DNA of 14,995 nucleotides from Bordetella parapertussis (GCA_945878355.1 CAMCTC010000111.1:1-14995); one strand, 5' to 3'; counted from the first letter of the stretch, positions 6,783 through 14,839 are shown. Notes: generated by a model not told the origin, from the sequence alone. Numbers and translations: made by a program.

Positions 6783-7841
6783 GTGACCCACGCACAACCC
6801 GACACCACCACCCCGATCGAGGGCATAGACGTCCCAAAGGTCACCGCCTGGCTGGCGCAACACACCGAGATCAGCGCGCCGCTGCAGTTCAAGCTGATCG
6901 CCGGTGGCCGGTCGAACATGAGCTTCACGGTCAGCGACGCGGTGGGTCGGCGTTTCGTGTTGCGACGCCCACCGATGGGCAAGCTGCTGCCCAGCGCCCA
7001 CGACATGGCGCGCGAGCACCGGCTGATGGCCTCGCTGGCCGGCACGGCAGTGCCGGTGCCCGAGATGGTCGGGCTGTGTCAGGACCCTGCGGTCAACGGC
7101 CGTGATTTCTATGTTATGCGCTTCCTGGATGGCGTCGTGGTGCGCGACGTCGAGATCGGCCGGGGCTTGAGCGAAGCGGTTCGAACGCGGATGTGCCACG
7201 CGCTGATCGACACGCTGTGCGCGCTGCACCGGATCGACATCGACGCGGTCGGACTGGGCAACTTCGCCAAGCGCGAAGGCTATATCGAGCGCCAGCTCAA
7301 GCGCTGGTCTGGCCAGTGGGAGCAGTCCAAGACGCGTGAGCTGCCGCTGATCGACGTGGTTCGCGACGCGCTGAGCGCGCGCATGCCGACGCCCTCGCCG
7401 GCGACCATCGCCCACGGCGATTACCGGCTGTCGAACTGCATGATGAAGGCCGATGGGTCGGTCGCTGGCGTGCTGGACTGGGAGCTGTGCACGCTGGGCG
7501 AGCCGATGGCCGACCTGGGCGGGCTGCTGGGCTACTGGCACGACCCCGAGACGCCGGGCGAGCGCGGCGACCCGCAGACCACCGGCTTGCCGGGATTCCT
7601 CAGCGCGGACGAGATGGCCGGTCTGTATGCCCAGGCCATGGGCGTGTCGCTGAAGACCGTCGACTACTACCGCGCTTTCGCGCAGTGGCGGCTGGCCTGC
7701 ATCGGCGAGGGGGTTTACGCCCGCTACCTCGGTGGCCAGCAAGGGTCGCAGGACGAGCAGTTGGACCTCGACACCTACAAGGCCGGGATACCGCGCCGGG
7801 TCGAGTCTGCGGCGCGGCTGCTGGGACTGGCCGCGCGCTGA
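6783..7841 (+). CDS. APH-fold phosphotransferase of the ACAD10/ACAD11/LvaA type
   Basis: This 352-residue kinase-fold protein shows the subfamily N-lobe stretch GGRSNMSFTV (41-50) and RRPPMGKLLPSAHDM (61-75), the catalytic loop HGDYRLSN (211-218) and the metal-binding DWE (232-234), followed by CTLGEPMADLGG. Annotation pipelines often call such proteins aminoglycoside phosphotransferases, but this subgroup travels with acyl-CoA dehydrogenases. Relatives phosphorylate the 4-hydroxyl of hydroxyacyl-CoAs (LvaA in levulinate use; the kinase domains of ACAD10/11). The start is GTG at 6783, with only a weak GAGA nearby. An out-of-frame ATG at 6772 opens a four-codon frame (M-R-T-T) whose TGA overlaps the GTG. 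It is co-transcribed with the dehydrogenase. Antibiotic resistance is unlikely. Confidence 0.9.
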   Translation: MTHAQPDTTTPIEGIDVPKVTAWLAQHTEISAPLQFKLIAGGRSNMSFTVSDAVGRRFVLRRPPMGKLLPSAHDMAREHRLMASLAGTAVPVPEMVGLCQDPAVNGRDFYVMRFLDGVVVRDVEIGRGLSEAVRTRMCHALIDTLCALHRIDIDAVGLGNFAKREGYIERQLKRWSGQWEQSKTRELPLIDVVRDALSARMPTPSPATIAHGDYRLSNCMMKADGSVAGVLDWELCTLGEPMADLGGLLGYWHDPETPGERGDPQTTGLPGFLSADEMAGLYAQAMGVSLKTVDYYRAFAQWRLACIGEGVYARYLGGQQGSQDEQLDLDTYKAGIPRRVESAARLLGLAAR

Positions 7842-7854
7842 GGTCCGCACCAAG

Positions 7855-7878
7855 CGATCATCGCAGCCGCGATGATCG
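7855..7878. terminator. Hairpin between convergent genes, candidate bidirectional terminator
   Basis: CGATCATCGC and GCGATGATCG form a perfect 10-bp stem around a 4-nt AGCC loop, 13 bp past the kinase stop and 25 bp from the stop of the convergent enolase-superfamily gene. No T-run follows on either strand. A competing stem pairs 7850-7858 with 7906-7914, across the enolase-family stop codon. Position between convergent genes is the main support. Confidence 0.6.
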
Positions 7879-7903
7879 TGTCGGGCCAACTATCCAACCA
7901 GCG

Positions 7904-9121
7904 TCATCGCTTGGGCTGACTGCGAGCCGTCAGCCCGTGGTTCTTGATCGGCGGATGGGCTCGCAGTGCCTCTTCGATCGGCTCGGTGCCCCAACCCGGC
8001 CGGTCCGGTATCACCAGATGCCCGTCCACGTACTCCGGCAGATGGGTGAAGAGTTCGTGGTCCCAGGCGATGCGGTCGATGTCGACCTCCATGATGCGCA
8101 GGTTCGGCACGGCGGCGCAAAAGTGCGCGTTCATCATCGTGCACAGATGACCGTAGAAGTTGTGGCACGCGACGTTGACCTCATGGGCTTCGGCAGCGGC
8201 TGCGATCTTCATCGACTGCCAGACGCCGTTCCACGGCGTGTCGACGATCGCCACATCCATCGCCTGCTCGCGCAGGAAGGGCAGAAATTGCTGCACACCG
8301 ATCAAGGTTTCACAGGACGCGATCGGGTGTTGGCTGTGCGATCGCAAATAGGCCAGCGCTTGCGGGTTGAGGCTGTCGATTTCGATCCAGAACATGTCGA
8401 GGTCGGCAATCTCGCGCAGGATCTTCAGGTAGCCCTCGGTCTTGGCATTGAAGTTCAGGTCTAGCAAGATGTCCATGTCGGGGCCAGCAGCGTCGCGCAT
8501 GATCTCCAGGTGCTCGCGCAAGCCCTTGATGATCTTGCGGTCGACGTTGAGTTCGGGCAGGAAGGGCGTGCCGAAACCCGGGCTCCAGCCTTTGATTTGT
8601 CCCTCTTCGTACCGAAAAATATTGGTCTTGAGCGCCGTGAAGCCTTTGGCGCGCACCTCGCGTGCCAGATCGCGAACGCCGTCGGCGGTCGTGATCTCTG
8701 GTTGGTAATGCGGAATCCGGGCCGCCCGCCAGGTCACGCAATGCGACCAGTAGACGCGCATCTGGTCGCGAACCTTGCCGCCAAGCAGTTCGTAGCAAGG
8801 CACACCGAGTGTCTTGGCTTTGGCGTCGAGCAGCGCGTTTTCAATCGCGCCCAGGGCCTGCCCGACAACGCCGCCAGAGCCCGGCCGGGTCACGCAATGG
8901 AGGTCTTCCCGAATGCGCTCATGCTGCATCGCGGACTGCCCGATCACGCGGCCGGCCAGTTGCTCGATCACCGCCCCGACGCCGGGCGAGCCGAAACCTT
9001 CGTCGAACTCGCTCCAACCGACGATGTCGTCCTCGGTGGTCACCTTGACGAAGTAGTAGTTGCGCCAAGACGCGCTGCATGAAAGCGTCTTGAGTTCCTT
9101 GATTCTGGCTTTGGATGTCAT
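7904..9121 (-). CDS. Mandelate racemase/muconate lactonizing enzyme family protein (enolase superfamily)
   Basis: This 405-residue cytoplasmic enzyme abstracts a proton alpha to a carboxylate. The N-terminal capping domain (1-125) includes GAIENALLDAKAKTLGVPCYELLGG (91-115). In the barrel, the metal ligands are D221 (LLDLNFN), E247 (FWIEID) and E271 (ASCETL). Candidate acid/base residues are K165 (ALKTN), the D294/H320 pair (IVDTP and ACHNFYG) and E345 (IMEVD). This arrangement is that of the mandelate racemase subgroup, whose members are mostly sugar-acid dehydratases. The ATG at 9121 is chosen because AAGGA (9129-9133) lies 7 nt upstream; the frame stays open far upstream, but that part is out of frame with the real ligase gene. 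It is the last gene of the rightmost leftward series. Racemase or cycloisomerase activity remains possible. Confidence 0.88.
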   Translation of the reverse strand: MTSKARIKELKTLSCSASWRNYYFVKVTTEDDIVGWSEFDEGFGSPGVGAVIEQLAGRVIGQSAMQHERIREDLHCVTRPGSGGVVGQALGAIENALLDAKAKTLGVPCYELLGGKVRDQMRVYWSHCVTWRAARIPHYQPEITTADGVRDLAREVRAKGFTALKTNIFRYEEGQIKGWSPGFGTPFLPELNVDRKIIKGLREHLEIMRDAAGPDMDILLDLNFNAKTEGYLKILREIADLDMFWIEIDSLNPQALAYLRSHSQHPIASCETLIGVQQFLPFLREQAMDVAIVDTPWNGVWQSMKIAAAAEAHEVNVACHNFYGHLCTMMNAHFCAAVPNLRIMEVDIDRIAWDHELFTHLPEYVDGHLVIPDRPGWGTEPIEEALRAHPPIKNHGLTARSQPKR

Positions 9122-9219
9122 CGGGATGTCCTTGCAGTGAATGGGCCTGCGGTCCAAGAACGCTGGTGATCGATCGGCGGTGCGCGCTGTGACCTGGGTT
9201 GCAAGACCGCGCCGCCGGT

Positions 9220-10932
9220 CTACTCGAAGAACTCGTCCGCGCCCGGCGTCGGCGGCATCGTGCGCGACTCTTCCTTGCGCCGCAACTCGACCCGGCGGAT
9301 CTTGCCGCTGATGGTCTTGGGCAGTTCGGTGAATTCGATCCGGCGGATGCGCTTGTAGGCAGCGAGCTTGTCGCGGCAAAAGACCAGGATGCTGCGGGCC
9401 GTGGCCTCGTCGGGCGCATGGCCTGCGGCCAGCGTGACAAAGGCCTTGGGCACAGCCAGCTTGAGCGCATCGGGCGAGGGCACGACAGCAGCCTCGATCA
9501 CCGCCGGGTGCTCGATCAGCACGCTTTCCAATTCGAACGGACTGATGCGGTAGTCGCTGGCTTTGAACACATCGTCGGCGCGGCCGACGTAGGTGATGTA
9601 GCCGTCGGCGTCGCGCCGGGCGACGTCGCCGGTGCGGTAATGGCCGTCTCGCATCACCTCGGCAGTTTTCTCGGGAGAGTCGGCATAGCGCACCATCAGA
9701 CCGGTGGGCCGGCCCAGCGTGGCGTCGTTCATCACCAGCGAGATCTCGCCCTCGTCGGCCGGTTTGTCGTCGGTGTCGAGCAACACTACTCTGTAGCCCG
9801 GCAGCGGCCGGCCCATCGAGCCGAACTGGATCTTCTGGCCCGGCGGATTGCCGACCAGGGCGGTGGTCTCGGTCTGGCCGAAACCGTCGCGAATCGTCAA
9901 GCCCCAGGCCGCTTGCACTTGTTCGATAACTTCTGGGTTCAGCGGCTCGCCCGCGCTGAGCAGTTCGCGCAGCGCGACCGCCCAGCCGCCCAAGCGCTCC
10001 TGGATCAGCATGCGCCAGACTGTCGGCGGCGCGCACAGCGTGCTCACCTGCTTGGCCACCAGCACGTCGAGCACGCGCCGGGCGTCAAATCGCTGGTAGT
10101 TGAAGATGAACACCGTGGCGCCGGCGATCCAGGGCGCGAAGAAGCAACTCCAGGCGTGCTTGCCCCAGCCCGGCGACGAGATGTTCCAGTGCAGGTCGCC
10201 GGCTTGCAGGCCGATCCAGTACATCGTGCTCAAGTGCCCGACGGGATAGCTGACATGGGTGTGTTCGACCAGCTTGGGCTTGGCCGTGGTGCCGCTGGTG
10301 AAGTACAGCAGCAGCGTCTCGTCAGCGCGGGTGGCGCAGCGCGGCTGGTAGACGCTGGACGCCGCGTCGGCATCGCGGTAATCGGTCCAGCCCGGGCTGA
10401 CCGAGCTGGCCGGGCTGTTGGCGTCGGTGACGATGCGCAGCACCGGGCCGGGGGCATGCGCGTCCAGGCCGTCGAACTTGGCCGCGTGCACGGCCGTGGT
10501 GACGACCACCCGCACCCGGCCGCGCTCGAAGCGGTCGATCAGGTCGTCGCGGCTGAGCAACTGCGTGGCCGGGATCATCACCGCGCCGATCTTGATGCAG
10601 GCCAGCATCAGCTCCCACAGCGGCACCTCGTTGCCCAGCATCAGCAGCACCCGGTCGCCGCGCGCAACGCCCAGCGATTCGAGCCAGTTCGCGACCCGGG
10701 CCGATCGCGCCGACATCTGCGCATAGCTGACGATCTGCTCGCTGCCGTCGTCGGCGACGATCCACAGCGCGGGGCTGTGGTTGTCGTGCGCCAAGTCGTC
10801 GAAGTGGTCCAGCGCCCAGTTGAAATGCGCCAACTGTGGCCAGCGAAAGCCCGCTTGCGCAGCGTCATGGTCGCTGCGGTGGGCCAGCAAAAAATCGCGC
10901 GCAGCGCGGTAGTGGGCCAGGTCCTTGCTCAT
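9220..10932 (-). CDS. AMP-forming acyl-CoA synthetase (MACS-like)
   Basis: This 570-residue ANL-superfamily ligase activates a carboxylic acid as acyl-AMP and then acyl-CoA. Visible motifs in order are the P-loop LLLYFTSGTTAKPK (207-220), DGFGQTETT (349-357), YRTGDVARRDADGY (432-445), the hinge region GRADDVFKASDYRISPFELE (450-469) and the adenylation lysine K544 in SGKIRR. Length and the KASDYRISPFELES sequence fit medium-chain or aryl acyl-CoA synthetases. The ATG at 10932 has AAGGAGA with a 6-nt spacing, and the leader GGAGACAACAATGAG is nearly identical to that of the CoA-transferase gene. It sits between the MFS transporter and the enolase-superfamily gene, with gaps of 90 and 98 bp. Substrate is unknown. 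Confidence 0.93.
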   Translation of the reverse strand: MSKDLAHYRAARDFLLAHRSDHDAAQAGFRWPQLAHFNWALDHFDDLAHDNHSPALWIVADDGSEQIVSYAQMSARSARVANWLESLGVARGDRVLLMLGNEVPLWELMLACIKIGAVMIPATQLLSRDDLIDRFERGRVRVVVTTAVHAAKFDGLDAHAPGPVLRIVTDANSPASSVSPGWTDYRDADAASSVYQPRCATRADETLLLYFTSGTTAKPKLVEHTHVSYPVGHLSTMYWIGLQAGDLHWNISSPGWGKHAWSCFFAPWIAGATVFIFNYQRFDARRVLDVLVAKQVSTLCAPPTVWRMLIQERLGGWAVALRELLSAGEPLNPEVIEQVQAAWGLTIRDGFGQTETTALVGNPPGQKIQFGSMGRPLPGYRVVLLDTDDKPADEGEISLVMNDATLGRPTGLMVRYADSPEKTAEVMRDGHYRTGDVARRDADGYITYVGRADDVFKASDYRISPFELESVLIEHPAVIEAAVVPSPDALKLAVPKAFVTLAAGHAPDEATARSILVFCRDKLAAYKRIRRIEFTELPKTISGKIRRVELRRKEESRTMPPTPGADEFFE

Positions 10933-11022
10933 TGTTGTCTCCTTGTCACCGGCAGCGGCGAAGAGGCTGCGGGCTCAGGTCACGAATATAAGCCCGGCCG
11001 CCAGATATCAGGCCGCCAGGTC

Positions 11023-12267
11023 TTATCGCCCGACAGCTTGGCGCGGCGCCGAGCCGCCGCCAACCAGCAGTGTCAGCGACGCTGCGACCACCAGCATTGA
11101 TGCGATCACCAGACCCGGCCGATAAGAGCCAAAGCCGTCGCGCAAAAGGCCGAAAAGTGCGGGCCCGAAGGCCGAGGTGAAGCCGATCACGGTGGCCACC
11201 CGGCCAAACAGCGCGCCGAACTGCTGGGCGCCGAATTCGCGGCGAACGACGATAGGACCGAGCGTGGTGACATGGCCGATCGCGTAGCCGTAAGCCAGGC
11301 TGGCGCCTATCAACACCGGGACGACAGGCCAACAGGCGATGGCCAGCAGCGCTGCCGCCTGCAGCGCCATCACGTACACCGCGAGCCGGCGCGGGTCGAC
11401 GCGGTCGACGATGCCGGCCAGCACCAGGCGGCCGGCGAAAGCGGCCAGCCCTGTTGCGCTGACCAGCAGCCCGGCGCCGGCGCTGCCCAGCAGCGGCGCT
11501 GCCAGCACCACATGGTGGGTGATGAAACCGATCTGCACCAGCATCGCGAGCGCGAAGCCGATCGCCGTGCTCCACAACAGCTGCGGGCTGGCTGCGGTGG
11601 CCGGCAGCGTCGCCGGCGCATCGCGCGCTGACGCGATGCCACCGTCTGGCGCCAAGCCCAGCACCGCTGGGCCACGAAAGCGCAGCACCCGGCCGATCAG
11701 CGGCAGCAACACGGCGGCCGATGCCAGCCCCGCGACCGCCAGACCCAGACTCGGCCCGAGTTGATGCAAGGCGAGCAGCAGCAGCGGCACGCCAGCGATG
11801 GCGCCCAGGCTCGCACCCATCATCGCCAAGGTCATCGATCGCCCCTGGTGGCGCTCGAACCAAGGCGCCACGGTGGTCGAGATCCCGGTCGTCGACAAGA
11901 TCGCCCAGCCCAGGCCCAGCACGACGAAACAGGGATAGATCTGCCAGGGCGCGCTGACCTGCCCGATCAGGCAGGGGCCAGCGGCCAAAGCGACCGCACC
12001 GAAGGACAGCACGGGTCGCGGCCCCCATCGGGCGATGCTGCGGGCAACGCTTTTTTGCGCCGCCGCGCTGACCAGGAACAACAGCGTGATGGCCGAGGCC
12101 ACCTGGCTGACCGGCCAGCCCTGTGCCGCGGTGATGGCTTGCAGGTAGACGCTGGCGCCGAACAGACCCAGACTCCAGCCGAAGGCCGCGATCACGAAGC
12201 AAGCGGCAACCACCCACCAACCGTGGAAGACAGCTCGCAGGTCGGCGCTGGACCCTGGGCTTTTCAC
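11023..12267 (-). CDS. MFS transporter
   Basis: This 414-residue inner-membrane protein has about 12 hydrophobic segments, the first at HGWWVVAACFVIAAFGWSLG (15-34), and a cytoplasmic loop before the seventh, around residues 195-220. It fits the MFS_1 superfamily of proton-coupled or uniport carriers; the GWPVSQVASAITL region is common in monocarboxylate-type members. The start is GTG at 12267. An in-frame TAG lies two codons upstream, so the start cannot be earlier, and the ribosome-binding site is weak. It is placed between a hydrolase and an acyl-CoA synthetase, suggesting import of the acid or ester they process, but direction and substrate cannot be read. A short direct repeat (GGCCGCCAG at 10996 and 11011) lies in the gap after it. 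Confidence 0.88.
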   Translation of the reverse strand: MKSPGSSADLRAVFHGWWVVAACFVIAAFGWSLGLFGASVYLQAITAAQGWPVSQVASAITLLFLVSAAAQKSVARSIARWGPRPVLSFGAVALAAGPCLIGQVSAPWQIYPCFVVLGLGWAILSTTGISTTVAPWFERHQGRSMTLAMMGASLGAIAGVPLLLLALHQLGPSLGLAVAGLASAAVLLPLIGRVLRFRGPAVLGLAPDGGIASARDAPATLPATAASPQLLWSTAIGFALAMLVQIGFITHHVVLAAPLLGSAGAGLLVSATGLAAFAGRLVLAGIVDRVDPRRLAVYVMALQAAALLAIACWPVVPVLIGASLAYGYAIGHVTTLGPIVVRREFGAQQFGALFGRVATVIGFTSAFGPALFGLLRDGFGSYRPGLVIASMLVVAASLTLLVGGGSAPRQAVGR

Positions 12268-12291
12268 GCGCTATGCATGCGTCACGCGCTG

Positions 12292-12316
12292 CGTCAACCG
12301 ATCGCTGGGGTTGACG
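12292..12316. promoter_or_regulatory. Inverted repeat upstream of the MFS gene, possible operator or attenuator
   Basis: CGTCAACC (12292-12299) and GGTTGACG (12309-12316) form a perfect 8-bp dyad around 9 nt. It lies 24 bp before the MFS start and 34 bp after the amidohydrolase-2 stop. The 17-bp centre-to-centre spacing of the half-sites would suit a dimeric regulator contacting successive turns, or an RNA hairpin in the operon transcript. No T-run follows. Confidence 0.35.
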
Positions 12317-12350
12317 ATGGACAGCATGGGTTCGGCTCGCCCGCAAACAT

Positions 12351-13364
12351 TCACAGCTTGTAGACCTTTGCCGCGGTGTCGTGGAACATCGATTGCTGCT
12401 CGTCAGCGCTGTAGCGCGCGGCGATCTTCTTCATCGCATTCCAGTACACGTTGTAGGGCAGCGAGCGGCGGTCGACGGGGAAGTTGCTCTCGAACATGCA
12501 GCGCGCCGGGCCGAAGCATTCGATCGTGTGGTGGTAGTAGCGGGCCTGGGCTGCGACCAGCTCGTCCGAGCTCGCGGGCCGGTCGCGCCGGTCCCAGCCG
12601 AAGCCGTTGTCGGGCATCGCCAGTCCGCCGATCTTGGCCACCACGTTGGGGCAGCGCGCGATCGCAGCGATGTCCTCGCGCCAGGCCTCGAAGATCGCTT
12701 CGCGCTGGTCGGCATAGGTTCCGACGCCCAGCGGTGTGCCGAAATGGTCGAGCACCATCGTCGTGCCCGGCACCGCGCGCGCCAACTCTGCGAAAGCGGC
12801 GTTCTGGTGGTGGTAATGCCAGGTATCGAAGCTGTAACCCAACTCACCCAGCAGCGCGACGCCTTGGCGGAAATTGGCGTCGGCGTACAGGCCCTCAGGC
12901 GCACGGCCGGGAATGCTCAGCGCCTGCGGATTCGGGTCGCGCGCGCCTGCATGGCGTATGCCGCGAAACAGCCCGCCCGCGGCCTGCTCGTGTGCGGCCA
13001 GCACCTCGCGCAACAAGCTGCCCAGGCGCAGGTCGGCATGGCCGACAAAGCCGGCGATCACCGCGCCGCCACCGCCGTCGCGGCTGGCGCGCGCGATGCG
13101 GGCGACGAAATCGGTCTCGCCTATGGGTTTGAGGTGATCGGGACCGTCTTCGCGGTACTGGGCTCGGCATTCGATGAACACCGTTTTTTCGATGCGGTGG
13201 CCGCCTCCGGTGTCAGACCACAGGTCTGCCAACAGGTATGGCGTGCGGCCAAGGGTATCGGTCCACAGGTGGTGGTGCGGATCGATGATCGGTCGCTCCG
13301 GGTCGATCGCGTCTTCGCGGGCCAGGTCCAACCAGGCTTTGCTGCCGGGGGTCGTTGTCGTCAT
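12351..13364 (-). CDS. Amidohydrolase-2 family metal-dependent hydrolase (lactonase-like, COG3618 type)
   Basis: This 337-residue TIM-barrel hydrolase is related to fuconolactonase and 2-pyrone-4,6-dicarboxylate lactonase. The N-terminal metal motif is DPHHHLW (28-34), with H30 and H32 as the HxH pair. A later histidine is H207 in VLDHFGTPLG, and the C-terminal motif is FESNFPVD (291-298). Many family members have Asp where this protein has N294, leaving D298 as the nearby acidic residue, a variation seen in part of this subfamily. The ATG at 13364 has GGAG at 13370-13373, 5 nt upstream. An upstream in-frame ATG at 13421 would add 19 atypical polar residues and overlap the MATE stop. It is probably cytoplasmic and likely opens a lactone or hydrolyses a related ester. 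Decarboxylase relatives exist. Confidence 0.87.
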   Translation of the reverse strand: MTTTTPGSKAWLDLAREDAIDPERPIIDPHHHLWTDTLGRTPYLLADLWSDTGGGHRIEKTVFIECRAQYREDGPDHLKPIGETDFVARIARASRDGGGGAVIAGFVGHADLRLGSLLREVLAAHEQAAGGLFRGIRHAGARDPNPQALSIPGRAPEGLYADANFRQGVALLGELGYSFDTWHYHHQNAAFAELARAVPGTTMVLDHFGTPLGVGTYADQREAIFEAWREDIAAIARCPNVVAKIGGLAMPDNGFGWDRRDRPASSDELVAAQARYYHHTIECFGPARCMFESNFPVDRRSLPYNVYWNAMKKIAARYSADEQQSMFHDTAAKVYKL

Positions 13365-13417
13365 GTCTGCTCCAGGGGTTGGCTTAGAGTGCGTCTTGCA
13401 GTTCGTAGGTTTGCTGT

Positions 13418-14839
13418 TCATTCACCGACATGCAGCTCATCGGCCGGTGCATCGACCGCAGCCAGCATCAGGCCTTGGCGGCGCCAGCCGCCCCAGCGGT
13501 AATAGGCCAGCGCAATGGCGGCGGAGCAGATCGAGCCAAACGGAAAGCTCCACCAGATCGCATCCTCGCCCAGCACAGGCCGCAGCAGCATCGCGAAAGG
13601 CACCCGCAGGCCCCACATCGTGGCTGCGAAGATCAACATCGGCGCAAGCATCGCGCCGTTGGCGCGCATGATCGCGAACAGCCCCATGCTGCCCGACAGC
13701 GCGATCCAGCCCCACAGCGCGAGCGTGTTGATGTGCCAGGCTTTGTCCAGCACCGCCCCGCCCTCAGGGATGAACAGCCTCAGCGGCGCGTCGCCCAAGG
13801 CGTACATCGCCGCGGTCGCCAAGCTGGCGATCACCAGGCTCATCAGGCAGCCGCGCAGCGCGATTTTCTCGACCCTGTTCCAGCGTGCAGCGCCGATGTT
13901 CATCGCCGCCATCGCCGACATCGACGCGGCCAGCGCGTTGGACGGCATTTGCACATAACCCCATAGCTGGGCCGCGCCGCTATAGGCTGCTGCGGTGGCA
14001 GCGCCATAGCTGTTGACCAGCGCCAGCAGCGTGAAGTAGCTGCCTTGCACGACCAGGGTCTCCATCGCCATCGGCACCCCTCGCCTGGCCAGCAAGCCCA
14101 GCAGCACCGGGTCGGGCCGCAGGTGGCGGATGTCGTCGCCGTGCAGCGCGACGGGTGAGCGTTTGACGTAGATATAGGCCACCAGCGCGCCCAGCGCGGT
14201 GGCGTTGCCCAGCAGGTTGGCCACGCCCAGCCCGGCGATGCCGAGCTGCGGCAGGCCGAACGATCCTGTCAGCAGCAGCGGGCCGAGCAGCACCGACAGC
14301 GTGATCCACAGCAGCGTGAACTTGAACGGTGTGCGTGAGTCGCCGGCGCCGCGCACGATCATCATCATCACCAGGTAGGTGAAGATGCTGGGCATCGTCA
14401 GGCAGGTGTAGCGCAGATGGGTGACAGCAAAGTCGCGCGCCGGCTCGGGCGTTCCCATCCAGTCGACGAGCGCCGGCGTCAGCAACCAGCCCGCGGCTGC
14501 CATCAACAGCGAAAAACCGACCACAAAGGCCACCGCGCTGCCGACCACGCGCTTGACCGCCTGCAGGTCGCCGGCGCCCAGCGACTGGCCGATCGCCACC
14601 GCTGCGGCCGTGCCTATGCCCATCGCCGCACCCATCACCATCAGCATGACCACGTTGGCAGTGGCCACCGCGGTCAGCGCGTTCGGGCCCAGCACCTGGC
14701 CAACCCAGATCGCCCCCCAGGTGCCGGCCAGCGAATGCAGCAGGCTGGTCATCAGCAGCGGCAGCGCAAAAATCGCCAGCGTCGGGGTGATCGGGCCGGC
14801 GATGAAGCGGCTGTACGCCGCGTGATGGTTTTGGCTCAC
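13418..14839 (-). CDS. MATE family efflux transporter
   Basis: This 473-residue inner-membrane antiporter of the multidrug and toxic compound extrusion family has two homologous six-helix halves, as the length and about 12 hydrophobic segments show. Family landmarks include ALPLLMTSLLHSLAG (25-39), WVGQVLGPNALTAVATAN near helix 2, GIGTAAAVAIGQSLGAGD (74-91) and VRGAGDSRTPFK (162-173), the typical post-helix-4 motif. The start is GTG at 14839, overlapping the TGA of the upstream ligase by 4 bp (GTGA), which implies translational coupling. Its place inside a run of catabolic genes suggests export of a toxic substrate or intermediate, or of an unwanted by-product. The substrate and coupling ion are not visible. 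Confidence 0.93.
   Translation of the reverse strand: MSQNHHAAYSRFIAGPITPTLAIFALPLLMTSLLHSLAGTWGAIWVGQVLGPNALTAVATANVVMLMVMGAAMGIGTAAAVAIGQSLGAGDLQAVKRVVGSAVAFVVGFSLLMAAAGWLLTPALVDWMGTPEPARDFAVTHLRYTCLTMPSIFTYLVMMMIVRGAGDSRTPFKFTLLWITLSVLLGPLLLTGSFGLPQLGIAGLGVANLLGNATALGALVAYIYVKRSPVALHGDDIRHLRPDPVLLGLLARRGVPMAMETLVVQGSYFTLLALVNSYGAATAAAYSGAAQLWGYVQMPSNALAASMSAMAAMNIGAARWNRVEKIALRGCLMSLVIASLATAAMYALGDAPLRLFIPEGGAVLDKAWHINTLALWGWIALSGSMGLFAIMRANGAMLAPMLIFAATMWGLRVPFAMLLRPVLGEDAIWWSFPFGSICSAAIALAYYRWGGWRRQGLMLAAVDAPADELHVGE

Noticed and set aside
6783..7841. Aminoglycoside resistance gene
   Set aside because: The sequence has the N-lobe motif of acyl-CoA-dehydrogenase-linked kinases and is next to such a dehydrogenase.
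9122..10036. Upstream extension of the enolase-superfamily frame by about 305 codons
   Set aside because: The extension overlaps the acyl-CoA synthetase gene in another frame, has Arg/Ala-rich shadow composition, and a good ribosome site supports the ATG at 9121.
9199..11100. A 633-codon open frame on the plus strand
   Set aside because: It lies antisense across the acyl-CoA synthetase gene, with His/Arg/Gln-rich composition and no family motif.
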